A stretch of 64,000 nucleotides of DNA from contig NZ_PKQQ01000001.1 of NCBI RefSeq assembly GCF_002893095.1, forward strand, positions 372,001 to 436,000. Direction: 5' to 3'. Numbering within the stretch: the first letter of the stretch is position 1; every line of letters begins with the position of its first letter. Both the position numbers and the translations under genes were made by a program. Below, one piece after another: positions 25,595 through 34,032 of this stretch. The DNA comes from Stenotrophomonas sp. VV52 (lineage in GTDB: Bacteria; Pseudomonadota; Gammaproteobacteria; Xanthomonadales; Xanthomonadaceae). The notes under the pieces are model-generated. The model was given only the letters and a program-made list of their open reading frames with translations, searched no databases and had not been told where the DNA came from.

Positions 25595-27874
25595 ATGGTG
25601 GCCGTGGTCCCCGATCCGATTCCCGCGCGCATGAGAGGCCTCAACCGGGCCGAGATCTGCGACGCCAACTTCGTCGAGTTCGTGCAGCACTGGGACGGCC
25701 CCGCCGCGCCGCGTCCCGACCCCGGCGCGCCGATCCTGCCGGGCAGCACGCTGGACGCGCAGGGCTTCGACGCGCTGTTCGAATCGCAGCTGGCCAGCCG
25801 CCACCTGGACCTGATGGCGCGCGTGCTGCGCGTCCAGAACAAGGTCTTCTACACCATCGGCTCCTCCGGCCACGAAGGCAACGCGCTGGTGGCGCGGCTG
25901 GCCCGGCATACCGATCCGGCGTTCCTGCACTACCGTTCCGGCGCGTTCATGGCCGAGCGCTTCCGCCAGCTACCGGACATGGACCCGGTGATGGACGCGG
26001 CGCTGTCGTTCGCGGCCAGCCGCGACGACCCCGCCAGCGGCGGCCGCCACAAGGTGTGGGGCAGCAAGCCGCTGTGGGTGCTGCCGCAGACCTCCACCAT
26101 TGCCTCGCACCTGCCCAAGGCGCTGGGCACGGCGATGGCCATCGAGACTGCGCGCCGGATCGGGCACGCATTGCCGATCCCCGACGACAGCGTGGTGATC
26201 TGCTCGTTCGGGGACGCCTCGGCCAACCATGCCACCGCGCAGACCGCCTTCAACACGGCCGCCTGGGCCGCTTACCAGAAGCTGCCGGCGCCGGTGCTGT
26301 TCGTCTGCGAAGACAACGGCATCGGCATTTCGGTGAAGACCCCCGAGGGCTGGATTGCCGAAAGCTTCCGCCATCGCCCGGGGCTGGACTACTTCTTTGC
26401 CGATGGCTTGGACCTGGCCAGCGGCCACGAGCAGGTGCAACGCGCGCTGGAGCACTGCCGGCGCACCCGTCGACCGACCTTCCTGCACCTGCGCACGACC
26501 CGCCTGATGGGCCATGCCGGGACCGACTTCGAGATCGAATGGCGCCCGCTGCCGGAGCTGTGCGCCGCCGAAGCGGCCGACCCGCTGGTGCGCTCGGCGC
26601 GGATCGCGCTGGAGTCGGGCTGGATGACCCCGGCGCAGCTGCTGGAGCGCTACGAGGCGATGCGCGCGCGCTGTTTCGCTGCGGCCGAGGCGGCCGACCA
26701 GCGGCCGAAGCTGGCCACGCTGGCCGAGATCATGGCGCCGCTCGCGCCGTACACGCCGGCGGCGGTGGATGCCGAGGCCCGTCGGGTGCCAGACGCCGCC
26801 GCGCGAGAAGCTGCGTTCGGCAGCGCCGCGCAGCTGCCCGAACGGCAACCGCCGCGCCACCTGGCGGTGCAGATCAACCAGGCCCTGCACGACCTGCTGT
26901 GCAAATACCCCAGCGCGCTGCTGTTCGGCGAAGACGTGGCGCAGAAGGGCGGCGTGTACACGGTCAGCAAGGGCCTGCTGAAAGTGTTCGGTCCGCGCCG
27001 GGTGTTCAACACGCTGCTGGACGAAACCATGATCCTGGGCATGGCCCAGGGCCTGGCCAACCTGGGCATGCTGCCGATCCCGGAGATCCAGTACCTGGCC
27101 TACCTGCACAACGCCGCCGACCAGCTGCGTGGCGAAGCCTGTTCGCTGCAGTTCTTCTCCAATGACCAGTACCGCAACCCGATGCTGGTCCGCATTGCCG
27201 GGCTGGGCTATCAGAAGGGCTTCGGCGGGCATTTCCACAATGACAACTCGATCTCCGCGCTGCGCGACATTCCCGGATTGGTGGTGGGCTGTCCCTCGCG
27301 CGGCGACGATGCCGCAATGATGCTGCGCACGCTGGCGGCACTGGCCCGGGTCGATGGGCGCGTGGCGGTGTTCCTGGAACCGATCGCGCTGTACATGAGC
27401 AAGGACCTGCATGCCGCGGGCGATGGCCAGTGGCTGTTCCCGTACCCCGAACCCGACCAGGCGCTGGTGCTGGGCGAGGGCCGGGTGTACGCGGCCGAGG
27501 CCAGCGACCTGGTGATCTTCACCTACGGCAACGGCGTGCCGATGAGCCTGCGCGCCGTGCGCAGCATCGAGGCCGAACTGGGCTGGCAGGTGCGCGTGGT
27601 CGACCTGCGCTGGCTGGTGCCGCTCAATGCCGGCTTCATCGCCGAACAGGCGGCCGACGCGCGCCGGGTGCTGGTGGTCGACGAAGGCCGGCACAGCGCC
27701 GGGGTGGGCGAGGGCGTCATCACCGCACTGGTCGAAGCCGGTCTGGGCCACCTGCCGCTGCAGCGCGTCTGCGGCGCCGACACCTACACGCCGCTGGCGG
27801 GGGCAGCATTGTGCGTGCTTCCAAGCGACAATGCGCTGGTAAGCGCCGCGCGGGTGTTGGCGCAGGACCTTTGA
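25595..27874 (+). CDS. fused alpha-beta thiamine-diphosphate E1 of branched-chain 2-oxoacid dehydrogenase type
   Basis: The 759-aa protein joins an E1-alpha domain (about residues 60-395) and an E1-beta domain (about 425-755) in one chain. The alpha part has the thiamine-diphosphate region SFGDASANHATAQTAFN. The beta part shows LLFGEDVAQKGGVYTVSKGL, RVFNTLLDE and FTYGNGVPMSLRA, as in transketolase C-terminal domains. E1 decarboxylates a 2-oxoacid and passes the acyl group to a lipoyl E2. No E2 is encoded nearby, so it may borrow one or act differently. GGAGGG precedes the ATG. asnB follows 3 bp after the stop. Confidence 0.88.
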   Translation: MVAVVPDPIPARMRGLNRAEICDANFVEFVQHWDGPAAPRPDPGAPILPGSTLDAQGFDALFESQLASRHLDLMARVLRVQNKVFYTIGSSGHEGNALVARLARHTDPAFLHYRSGAFMAERFRQLPDMDPVMDAALSFAASRDDPASGGRHKVWGSKPLWVLPQTSTIASHLPKALGTAMAIETARRIGHALPIPDDSVVICSFGDASANHATAQTAFNTAAWAAYQKLPAPVLFVCEDNGIGISVKTPEGWIAESFRHRPGLDYFFADGLDLASGHEQVQRALEHCRRTRRPTFLHLRTTRLMGHAGTDFEIEWRPLPELCAAEAADPLVRSARIALESGWMTPAQLLERYEAMRARCFAAAEAADQRPKLATLAEIMAPLAPYTPAAVDAEARRVPDAAAREAAFGSAAQLPERQPPRHLAVQINQALHDLLCKYPSALLFGEDVAQKGGVYTVSKGLLKVFGPRRVFNTLLDETMILGMAQGLANLGMLPIPEIQYLAYLHNAADQLRGEACSLQFFSNDQYRNPMLVRIAGLGYQKGFGGHFHNDNSISALRDIPGLVVGCPSRGDDAAMMLRTLAALARVDGRVAVFLEPIALYMSKDLHAAGDGQWLFPYPEPDQALVLGEGRVYAAEASDLVIFTYGNGVPMSLRAVRSIEAELGWQVRVVDLRWLVPLNAGFIAEQAADARRVLVVDEGRHSAGVGEGVITALVEAGLGHLPLQRVCGADTYTPLAGAALCVLPSDNALVSAARVLAQDL

Positions 27875-27877
27875 CGC

Positions 27878-29821
27878 ATGTGTGGACTGGCAGGAATGTT
27901 GCTGGCCGCCCCGGGACGGGAGCAGGCCGCGTTGGAACAGCAGGCACGCCGCATGGGCGATGCCCTGCTGCACCGTGGACCGGATGACAGCGGGGTGTGG
28001 GCCGACGCCGCCAGCGGTATCGCGCTCGCGCACCGCCGCCTGAGCATCCTCGACCTCTCGCCGCTGGGCCACCAGCCGATGGCGTCCGACGACGGCCGTT
28101 ACGTGCTGGCCTACAACGGCGAGGTCTACAACTTCGCCGCGCTGCGGCTGGAGCTGGAGGGCCTGGGCCACGTGTTCCGGGGTCATTCCGACACCGAGGT
28201 GCTGCTGGCCGCGTTCGCCGCCTGGGGCTTCGACGACACCCTCCAGCGGGCCAACGGCATGTTCGCCATCGCTCTGTGGGACCGCGCCGAACAGTGCCTG
28301 TGGCTGGCCCGCGACCGCGTAGGCAAGAAGCCGCTGTACTACGGCTGGGCCGGCGACACGCTGGTGTTCGGCTCCGAGCTGAAGGCGCTGTGGCAGCACC
28401 CGGACTTCGACAACGACATCGACCGCGACGCGCTGACCCTGCTGCTGCGGCTGGACTACATTCCCGCGCCGCACTGCATCCACGAGCGCTGCTTCAAGCT
28501 GATGCCGGGTCGCGTGCTGCGGCTGGATGCGGCGGCGGTGGCCGCCGGCGCGGCCGCGCACCGCCCGGACCAGCAGCAGCTGCCGTTCTGGAATGCGCGC
28601 GAGCGCATGCAGCAGGCATTGGCGCTTCCGTTCCTGGGCAGCGACGACGAGGCCGAAAGCCAGCTCGACGCGGTGCTGCGCGACGCGGTCGGGCTGCGCA
28701 TGGTGGCCGACGTGCCGGTCGGGGTGTTCCTGTCCGGCGGCACCGATTCGTCGGTGGTGGCGGCGCTGATGCAGTCGCAGTCGTCCAGTCCGATCCACAG
28801 TTTCAGCATCGGCTTCGAAGGCTCCGACCACGACGAAGCGCCGCTGGCCAAGGCGCTGGCCGGGCACCTGGGCACGGATCACACCGAACTGTACGTCAGC
28901 GGCGCCGACGCGCTGGCGGTGGTGCCGGACCTGCCGGCGATGTTCGACGAGCCCTTCGCCGATGCCTCGCAGGTACCCACCGCACTGGTGGCAAAGCTGG
29001 CGCGCAGCGCGGTGACGGTGGCGCTGTCGGGCGACGGTGGGGATGAGCTGTTCTTCGGCTACAGCCGCTACCAGCGCGCCCTGCGCAACTGGACGATGCT
29101 GGGTCGGGTGCCGGCGCCGCTGCGGCGCTGGATGGCCGCGCATGCGCACACCCAGGGCGAGTCTTCGCGCACCGGCGGGCTGGCTGCGCTGCTGGCCGAA
29201 ACCGGCGCGCGCGGCATTGGCGATGTGTACCGCAACCGCATTTCGCGCTGGCGCGACCCGGTCGCGGCGGTGATCGGTGCGCGCGGCGCGGGCAGCTTCT
29301 ACGACCTGGCCGACCCGCTGCACGGCGCCGGTTCGCCGGCCGACGCGATGATGCTGGCCGATTTCAGCACCTACCTGCCGGACGACCTGCTGTGCAAGGT
29401 CGACCGCACCAGCATGGCGGTCAGCCTGGAAGCACGCGCGCCGCTGCTGGACTGGCGCGTGGCCGAGTTCGCCTGGTCGCTGCCGCTGGGCATGAAGCAG
29501 CGCGACGGGGTCAGCAAGTACCTGCTCAAGCGGGTACTGGGCCGGTACGTGCCGCAGGACATGGTGCACCGGCCCAAGCGCGGGTTCGGCGCGCCGGTGA
29601 GCGCCTGGTTGAAGGGCGACCTGCGCGGCTGGGCCGATGAACTGCTGGACCCGGCGCGGCTGGCTGCCGAAGGCGTGTTCAACGTGGACGCGGTGGCGCC
29701 GCTGTGGGCGCAGTTCAAGAACGGCGAGCGCAAGTGGCACACGCACCTGTGGAACGTGTTGATGTTCCAGGCCTGGCAGGCGCATTGGAAGCAGGTGAGG
29801 GCGGGGGTTTCGCGCGCGTGA
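27878..29821 (+). CDS. asnB: asparagine synthetase (glutamine-hydrolysing)
   Basis: The 647-aa protein begins MCGLAG, giving the N-terminal nucleophile Cys of class II glutamine amidotransferases, with LAYNGEVYNF and RGHSDTEVLL of the glutaminase domain. The synthetase domain has the pyrophosphate loop VFLSGGTDSS and LSGDGGDELFFGY. It makes asparagine from aspartate, ATP and glutamine, or amidates another carboxylate. It is longer than E. coli AsnB (554 aa) and closer to the ~630-aa forms found in biosynthetic clusters. It is almost certainly co-transcribed with the fused E1. Confidence 0.9.
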   Translation: MCGLAGMLLAAPGREQAALEQQARRMGDALLHRGPDDSGVWADAASGIALAHRRLSILDLSPLGHQPMASDDGRYVLAYNGEVYNFAALRLELEGLGHVFRGHSDTEVLLAAFAAWGFDDTLQRANGMFAIALWDRAEQCLWLARDRVGKKPLYYGWAGDTLVFGSELKALWQHPDFDNDIDRDALTLLLRLDYIPAPHCIHERCFKLMPGRVLRLDAAAVAAGAAAHRPDQQQLPFWNARERMQQALALPFLGSDDEAESQLDAVLRDAVGLRMVADVPVGVFLSGGTDSSVVAALMQSQSSSPIHSFSIGFEGSDHDEAPLAKALAGHLGTDHTELYVSGADALAVVPDLPAMFDEPFADASQVPTALVAKLARSAVTVALSGDGGDELFFGYSRYQRALRNWTMLGRVPAPLRRWMAAHAHTQGESSRTGGLAALLAETGARGIGDVYRNRISRWRDPVAAVIGARGAGSFYDLADPLHGAGSPADAMMLADFSTYLPDDLLCKVDRTSMAVSLEARAPLLDWRVAEFAWSLPLGMKQRDGVSKYLLKRVLGRYVPQDMVHRPKRGFGAPVSAWLKGDLRGWADELLDPARLAAEGVFNVDAVAPLWAQFKNGERKWHTHLWNVLMFQAWQAHWKQVRAGVSRA

Positions 29822-29831
29822 CGGGCATGGC

Positions 29832-29885
29832 GTGGGACACGCATGGCGTGTCTCTACGCGTAGCGACACGCCATGCGTGTCCTTG
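29832..29885. repeat. head-to-head REP (SMAG-type) pair with 2-bp spacer
   Basis: An element ending CTAC (29832-29857) and one starting GTAG (29860-29885) are separated by only GC. Together they form a near-perfect 54-bp inverted repeat downstream of asnB, likely a transcription-ending or mRNA-stabilising structure. Confidence 0.87.
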
Positions 29886-29974
29886 GGAACGCTGGCCACG
29901 CAGGCCCCCTACCTTCACCACATCCAACGCCACCCCGCCATACGCTGACCGTTCCCCTTCGAACGGAGACACCC

Positions 29975-30535
29975 ATGGCCAACCCCACCATCGCCGTCCT
30001 CGTCGGCAGCCTGCGCAAGGGCTCGCACAACCAGGCGCTGGCCCACGCGCTGGAAAAACTGGTCGCCGGCAAGGCGACCTTCACGTACGTGCAGATCGGC
30101 AATCTGCCGCTCTACAACCAGGACTTCGACAAGGATTATCCGGCCGAAGGCCTGCGCCTGAAGGACCAGATCCGCAAGGCCGACGCGGTCCTGTTCGTCA
30201 CCCCCGAGTACAACCGCTCGATCCCCGGCGTGCTCAAGAACGCCATCGACCTGGGCTCGCGTCCCTACGGCCACAGTGCCTTCGCCGGCAAGCCCGCAGC
30301 GGTGATCGGTGCCTCCATCGGCGCGATCGGCACCGCACTGGCCCAGCAGCACCTGCGCAACGTGCTGGCCTACCTGGACATGCCGGTGCTGGGGCAGCCG
30401 GAGGCGTTCATCCACTTCAAGGAAGGCCTGATCGACGAGCACGGCGCGATCAGCAACGAAGGCACCCGCGACTTCCTGCAGGCATACATGGACAAGTTCC
30501 TGGCCTGGATCGCCACCCACGGCGGTCAGCATTGA
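29975..30535 (+). CDS. NADPH-dependent FMN reductase family protein
   Basis: The 186-aa flavodoxin-like protein has the phosphate-binding loop GSLRKGSHNQAL at its N-terminus, LPLYNQDFD, and FVTPEYNRSIPGVLKNAIDLGSR, the hallmark of the ChrR/azoreductase-like FMN reductase family. It reduces flavins, quinones, chromate or azo compounds at the expense of NAD(P)H. CGGAG precedes the ATG. Physiological substrate unknown; quinone protection is common for close relatives. Confidence 0.92.
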   Translation: MANPTIAVLVGSLRKGSHNQALAHALEKLVAGKATFTYVQIGNLPLYNQDFDKDYPAEGLRLKDQIRKADAVLFVTPEYNRSIPGVLKNAIDLGSRPYGHSAFAGKPAAVIGASIGAIGTALAQQHLRNVLAYLDMPVLGQPEAFIHFKEGLIDEHGAISNEGTRDFLQAYMDKFLAWIATHGGQH

Positions 30536-30653
30536 GCAGGGTGGTTCTGCGATAATGGCGGCCGGCGCGACCGCACTGTTGCGCCTGGCCTTACGGCCGG
30601 CAGCCTGCGGGTCCAGAACGTCCTGACCCGGTTGTACCCAGCCCGTCCACTGC

Positions 30654-30662
30654 TTATCCACA
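30654..30662 (+). promoter_or_regulatory. perfect DnaA box upstream of dnaB
   Basis: TTATCCACA matches the strict consensus DnaA-binding 9-mer. It is 76 bp upstream of the dnaB ATG. A chance match in GC-rich DNA is less likely than in average DNA but remains possible for a single site. Confidence 0.5.
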
Positions 30663-30737
30663 GGGTTTGCTCTGGCTGTGGCGGCCCTGCCGTGCCTACC
30701 ATGTCCCACGTTCCCGTCGCAGGAAGTACCCCGACCC

Positions 30738-32162
30738 ATGTCCGCCCGCTCCGGCTTCCGTTCCGACCGCAAAGACCGCGGTGACCGCTTCGATCGCGAC
30801 GAGATGCGCATCGACGCGCTGCGCGTGCCGCCGCATTCGATCGAGGCCGAACAGGCGGTGCTGGGCGGCCTGATGCTGGCCCCGGAAAGCTACGACCGGG
30901 TCAACGACCAGCTGACCGAAACCGACTTCTACCGGCGCGACCACCAGACCATCTACCGCGCGATCCGCGAGCTGTCCGAACGCGACCGCCCGTTCGACGC
31001 GGTGACCCTGGGCGAGTGGTTCGAGTCGCAGGGCAAGATGGACCTGGTCGGCGACGGCGCCTACCTGATCGAACTGGCCAGCACCACGCCGTCCGCCGCC
31101 AACATCGCCGCCTACGCGGAGATCGTGCGCGACAAGGCGGTGCTGCGCCAGCTGATCCAGGTCGGTACCGACATCGTCAACGACGGTTTCCAGCCCGAGG
31201 GCCGTGAGAGCAGCGAGCTGCTGTCGGCGGCGGAAAAGTCGGTGTTCGCCATTGCCGAGCAGGGTGCCCGCGGCCGCACCGATTTCGTGGCGATGCCCGG
31301 CGCGCTGAAGGACGCCTTCGAAGAGCTGCGCAACCGCTTCGAGAACGGCGGCAACATCACCGGCCTGCCGACCGGCTACGCCGACTTCGACGCGATGACC
31401 TCGGGCCTGCAGCCGACCGACCTGATCATCCTGGCCGCGCGTCCGGCCATGGGCAAGACCACCTTCGCACTGAACATCGCCGAATACGCCGCGATCAAGT
31501 CCAAGAAGGGCGTGGCGGTGTTCTCGATGGAAATGTCGGCCTCGCAGCTGGCGATGCGCCTGATTTCCTCCAACGGCCGCATCAACGCGCAGCGCCTGCG
31601 TACCGGCCAGCTGGAGGACGAGGACTGGAGCCGCGTCACCGGCGCGATCCGCATGCTGAAGGAAACCAAGATCTTCATCGACGACACCCCGGGTGTGTCG
31701 CCGGAGATCCTGCGTTCCAAGTGCCGCCGCCTCAAGCGCGAGCACGACCTCGGGCTGATCGTGATCGACTACCTGCAGCTGATGAGCGTGCCGGGCAACA
31801 GCGAGAACCGCGCGACCGAAATCTCGGAAATCTCGCGCTCGCTCAAGGGCCTGGCCAAGGAACTCAACGTACCGGTGATCGCGCTCTCCCAGCTTAACCG
31901 CTCGCTGGAAACGCGAACCGACAAGCGCCCGGTGATGGCCGACCTTCGCGAATCCGGCGCAATCGAGCAGGACGCGGACATGATCGTGTTCATCTACCGC
32001 GACGACTACTACAACAAGGAAAATTCCCCGGACAAGGGCCTGGCCGAGATCATCATCGGCAAGCACCGAGGCGGCCCGACCGGCTCGTGCAAGCTCAAGT
32101 TCTTCGGCGAGTACACCCGCTTCGACAACCTGTCGCACGATTCGGTGGGGTCGTTCGAATAA
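30738..32162 (+). CDS. dnaB: replicative DNA helicase
   Basis: The 474-aa protein is the hexameric 5'-3' helicase of the replication fork. The N-terminal domain (PPHSIEAEQAVLGGLML) binds primase and loader. The C-terminal RecA-like domain has Walker A ARPAMGKTT (Lys240), Walker B LGLIVIDYLQLM, the SQLNRSLETR motif and GGPTGSCKLKF. Length is normal. A basic N-terminal extension of ~25 residues (RSDRKDRGDRFDRDE) precedes the conserved start. A DnaA box lies upstream. Confidence 0.96.
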   Translation: MSARSGFRSDRKDRGDRFDRDEMRIDALRVPPHSIEAEQAVLGGLMLAPESYDRVNDQLTETDFYRRDHQTIYRAIRELSERDRPFDAVTLGEWFESQGKMDLVGDGAYLIELASTTPSAANIAAYAEIVRDKAVLRQLIQVGTDIVNDGFQPEGRESSELLSAAEKSVFAIAEQGARGRTDFVAMPGALKDAFEELRNRFENGGNITGLPTGYADFDAMTSGLQPTDLIILAARPAMGKTTFALNIAEYAAIKSKKGVAVFSMEMSASQLAMRLISSNGRINAQRLRTGQLEDEDWSRVTGAIRMLKETKIFIDDTPGVSPEILRSKCRRLKREHDLGLIVIDYLQLMSVPGNSENRATEISEISRSLKGLAKELNVPVIALSQLNRSLETRTDKRPVMADLRESGAIEQDADMIVFIYRDDYYNKENSPDKGLAEIIIGKHRGGPTGSCKLKFFGEYTRFDNLSHDSVGSFE

Positions 32163-32264
32163 GGGTTCGTCGGCGAATCCGGCGTTTCGTCGCAAACCGG
32201 TTGAACCGGGTGGGGCAGGGCGGCACGCTGGTCCCACGCGGCAAGGTGCCGCCTGGAGACCGTC

Positions 32265-32480
32265 ATGAAGACCCTGTTCGCGCTCGGCGTGTGGTGCCTG
32301 CTGTTCGTGCTGTGCTGGCCGCTGGCGATCCTGGCCCTGCTGGCCTGGCCGTTCGTGTGGCTGCTGAGCCTGCCGTTCCGACTGGTGGGGATCACGTTCT
32401 CGGCGCTGTTCGCCTTCCTCGGTGCGGTACTGATGTTGCCCGCACGCCTGCTCGGCAGCGGTCGCCCCGTCGCTGCGTAA
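32265..32480 (+). CDS. small hydrophobic membrane protein, 71 aa, unknown function
   Basis: Almost the whole chain is hydrophobic, with two membrane segments (LFALGVWCLLFVLCWPLAILALLAW and FSALFAFLGAVLML are their approximate extents) and repeated tryptophans. GGAG lies upstream of the ATG. It is 102 bp downstream of dnaB and followed by a terminator. I do not recognise a family. Confidence 0.65.
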   Translation: MKTLFALGVWCLLFVLCWPLAILALLAWPFVWLLSLPFRLVGITFSALFAFLGAVLMLPARLLGSGRPVAA

Positions 32481-32487
32481 CCCACAA

Positions 32488-32513
32488 AAAAACCCCGCCA
32501 AGGCGGGGTTTTT
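32488..32513. terminator. bidirectional Rho-independent terminator
   Basis: AAAAACCCCGCC pairs with GGCGGGGTTTTT (32488-32499 with 32502-32513). T runs exist on both strands, so it can terminate the small membrane protein gene and the converging sucAB-lpdA operon. Confidence 0.93.
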
Positions 32514-32535
32514 CGTTGCGTCACGCCAGGGCCGG

Positions 32536-33972
32536 TCAGTTGGCCTTGTGGATGGCGCGCTTGCTCACGGCCATGGCGGCGTCGTGGACCACTTCCGACA
32601 GCGACGGGTGCGCGTGGCAGATGCGGGCCAGGTCGTCGGCCGAGCCGCTGAACTCCATGGTCAGCACGCCTTCGTGGACCAGTTCGGACACGTTTGCGCC
32701 GACCAGGTGCATGCCGAGGATGCGGTCGGTTTCAGCGTGCGCCAGCACCTTCACGAAACCGGCCGGTTCGATCATCGCCACGGCACGGCCGTTGGCGGCG
32801 AACGGGAAGCTGCCGGCCTTGTATGGAATGCCTTCGGCCTTGAGCTGCTCTTCGGTCTTGCCGACCCAGGCCAGCTCCGGCTCGGTGTAGATGACCCACG
32901 GAATGGTGTCCATGTTGACGTGGCCCGGCAGGCCCGCGATCAGCTCGGCCACCGCGATGCCTTCCTCGAAGCCCTTGTGCGCCAGCATCGGGCCGCGCAC
33001 GCAGTCGCCGACCGCCCACACGCCGTTGACGCCGGTGTGGCAGTGCTCGTCCACTTCGATCTGGCCACGCTCGTTGACCTTGACGCCGGTCCCTTCGGCC
33101 AGCAGGCCCTTGGTCGCGGCGCGACGGCCCACGGCCACCAGCAGCTTGTCCACCACCAGGCTCTTTTCGCCTTCGGCGTCGGTGTAGGTCAGGGCGACTT
33201 CCTTCTTCTTGCCCTTGCCGGTCACTTCGGCCTTGGAGACCTTGGCACCCAGGCGGATGTCCAGGCCCTGCTTCTTGAATTCCTTGGCGGCAACCTTGCC
33301 CACTTCGGCATCGGCAGCGGCCAGGAAGGTCGGCAGCGCCTCCAGGATGGTCACTTCCGCACCCAGGCGCTTCCACACGCTGCCCAGTTCCAGGCCGATC
33401 ACGCCGGCACCGATCACCGCCAGGCGGGCCGGCACTTCGGTGAAGTCCAGGCCGCCGACGTTGTCGACGATGGTCTCGCCGTCGAACTTGGCGAACGGCA
33501 GTTCGATCGAGTCCGAACCGGCGGCGATGATCACGTTGGTGCCCTTGAGCTCAACTACTTCGCCGTCGTGCTGGGTGACCTTGACCACGTTGCCCGGCTG
33601 CAGTTCACCGAAGCCGTAGTACGCAGCGACCTTGTTCGCCTTGAACAGCATGGCGATGCCACCAGTGAACTGCTTGACGATCTTGTCCTTGCGGCCAACC
33701 ATCGCCTCGACGTCCATCTTGGCATCCTTGAAGCTGATGCCATGGTCGCCAAAGATGTGGCCCATGTTCCAGAACTGGCGCGAGGAGTCCAGCAGCGCCT
33801 TGGACGGAATGCAACCCACGCGCAGGCAGGTACCGCCCAGTGCCGGCTTGCCATCCTTGCCCAGGGCAGCGTCGATGCAGGCCGTCTTCAGGCCCAGCTG
33901 CGCGGCGCGGATGGCGGCGTGGTAACCGGCCGGGCCGGCACCGATGACGACAACGTCGAATTGTTCAGCCAT
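32536..33972 (-). CDS. lpdA: dihydrolipoyl dehydrogenase (E3)
   Basis: The 478-aa FAD enzyme reoxidises dihydrolipoamide on E2 with NAD+. It has the FAD loop VIGAGPAGYHAA, the redox disulfide GGTCLRVGCIPS (Cys49, Cys54), a second Rossmann motif VIGAGVIGLELG for NAD, and the C-terminal catalytic HAHPSLSE. AAGGA precedes the ATG. It is the third gene of sucA-sucB-lpdA and ends at a shared terminator. It may also serve other 2-oxoacid dehydrogenases. Confidence 0.96.
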   Translation of the reverse strand: MAEQFDVVVIGAGPAGYHAAIRAAQLGLKTACIDAALGKDGKPALGGTCLRVGCIPSKALLDSSRQFWNMGHIFGDHGISFKDAKMDVEAMVGRKDKIVKQFTGGIAMLFKANKVAAYYGFGELQPGNVVKVTQHDGEVVELKGTNVIIAAGSDSIELPFAKFDGETIVDNVGGLDFTEVPARLAVIGAGVIGLELGSVWKRLGAEVTILEALPTFLAAADAEVGKVAAKEFKKQGLDIRLGAKVSKAEVTGKGKKKEVALTYTDAEGEKSLVVDKLLVAVGRRAATKGLLAEGTGVKVNERGQIEVDEHCHTGVNGVWAVGDCVRGPMLAHKGFEEGIAVAELIAGLPGHVNMDTIPWVIYTEPELAWVGKTEEQLKAEGIPYKAGSFPFAANGRAVAMIEPAGFVKVLAHAETDRILGMHLVGANVSELVHEGVLTMEFSGSADDLARICHAHPSLSEVVHDAAMAVSKRAIHKAN

Positions 33973-33999
33973 TGAAAATTCCTTGATGCTTTACCAGAA

Positions 34000-34023
34000 C
34001 CCCTCCGCGCGGTCGCGGAGGGG
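34000..34023 (-). other. intergenic hairpin between sucB and lpdA
   Basis: CCCCTCCGCG and CGCGGAGGGG form a perfect 10-bp stem with loop CGGT. On the operon strand it is not followed by Ts, so it is not a standard terminator. It could be a processing or stabilising hairpin that sets lpdA output relative to sucAB. Confidence 0.6.
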
Positions 34024-34032
34024 CGGGAGGTC

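Noticed and set aside
25970..29899. A 1309-codon open frame on the minus strand across the fused E1 and asnB genes
   Set aside because: It lies opposite two clear genes, its composition (His, Arg, Gln rich) is that of an antisense shadow of GC-rich codons, and it shows no domain or ribosome-binding site.
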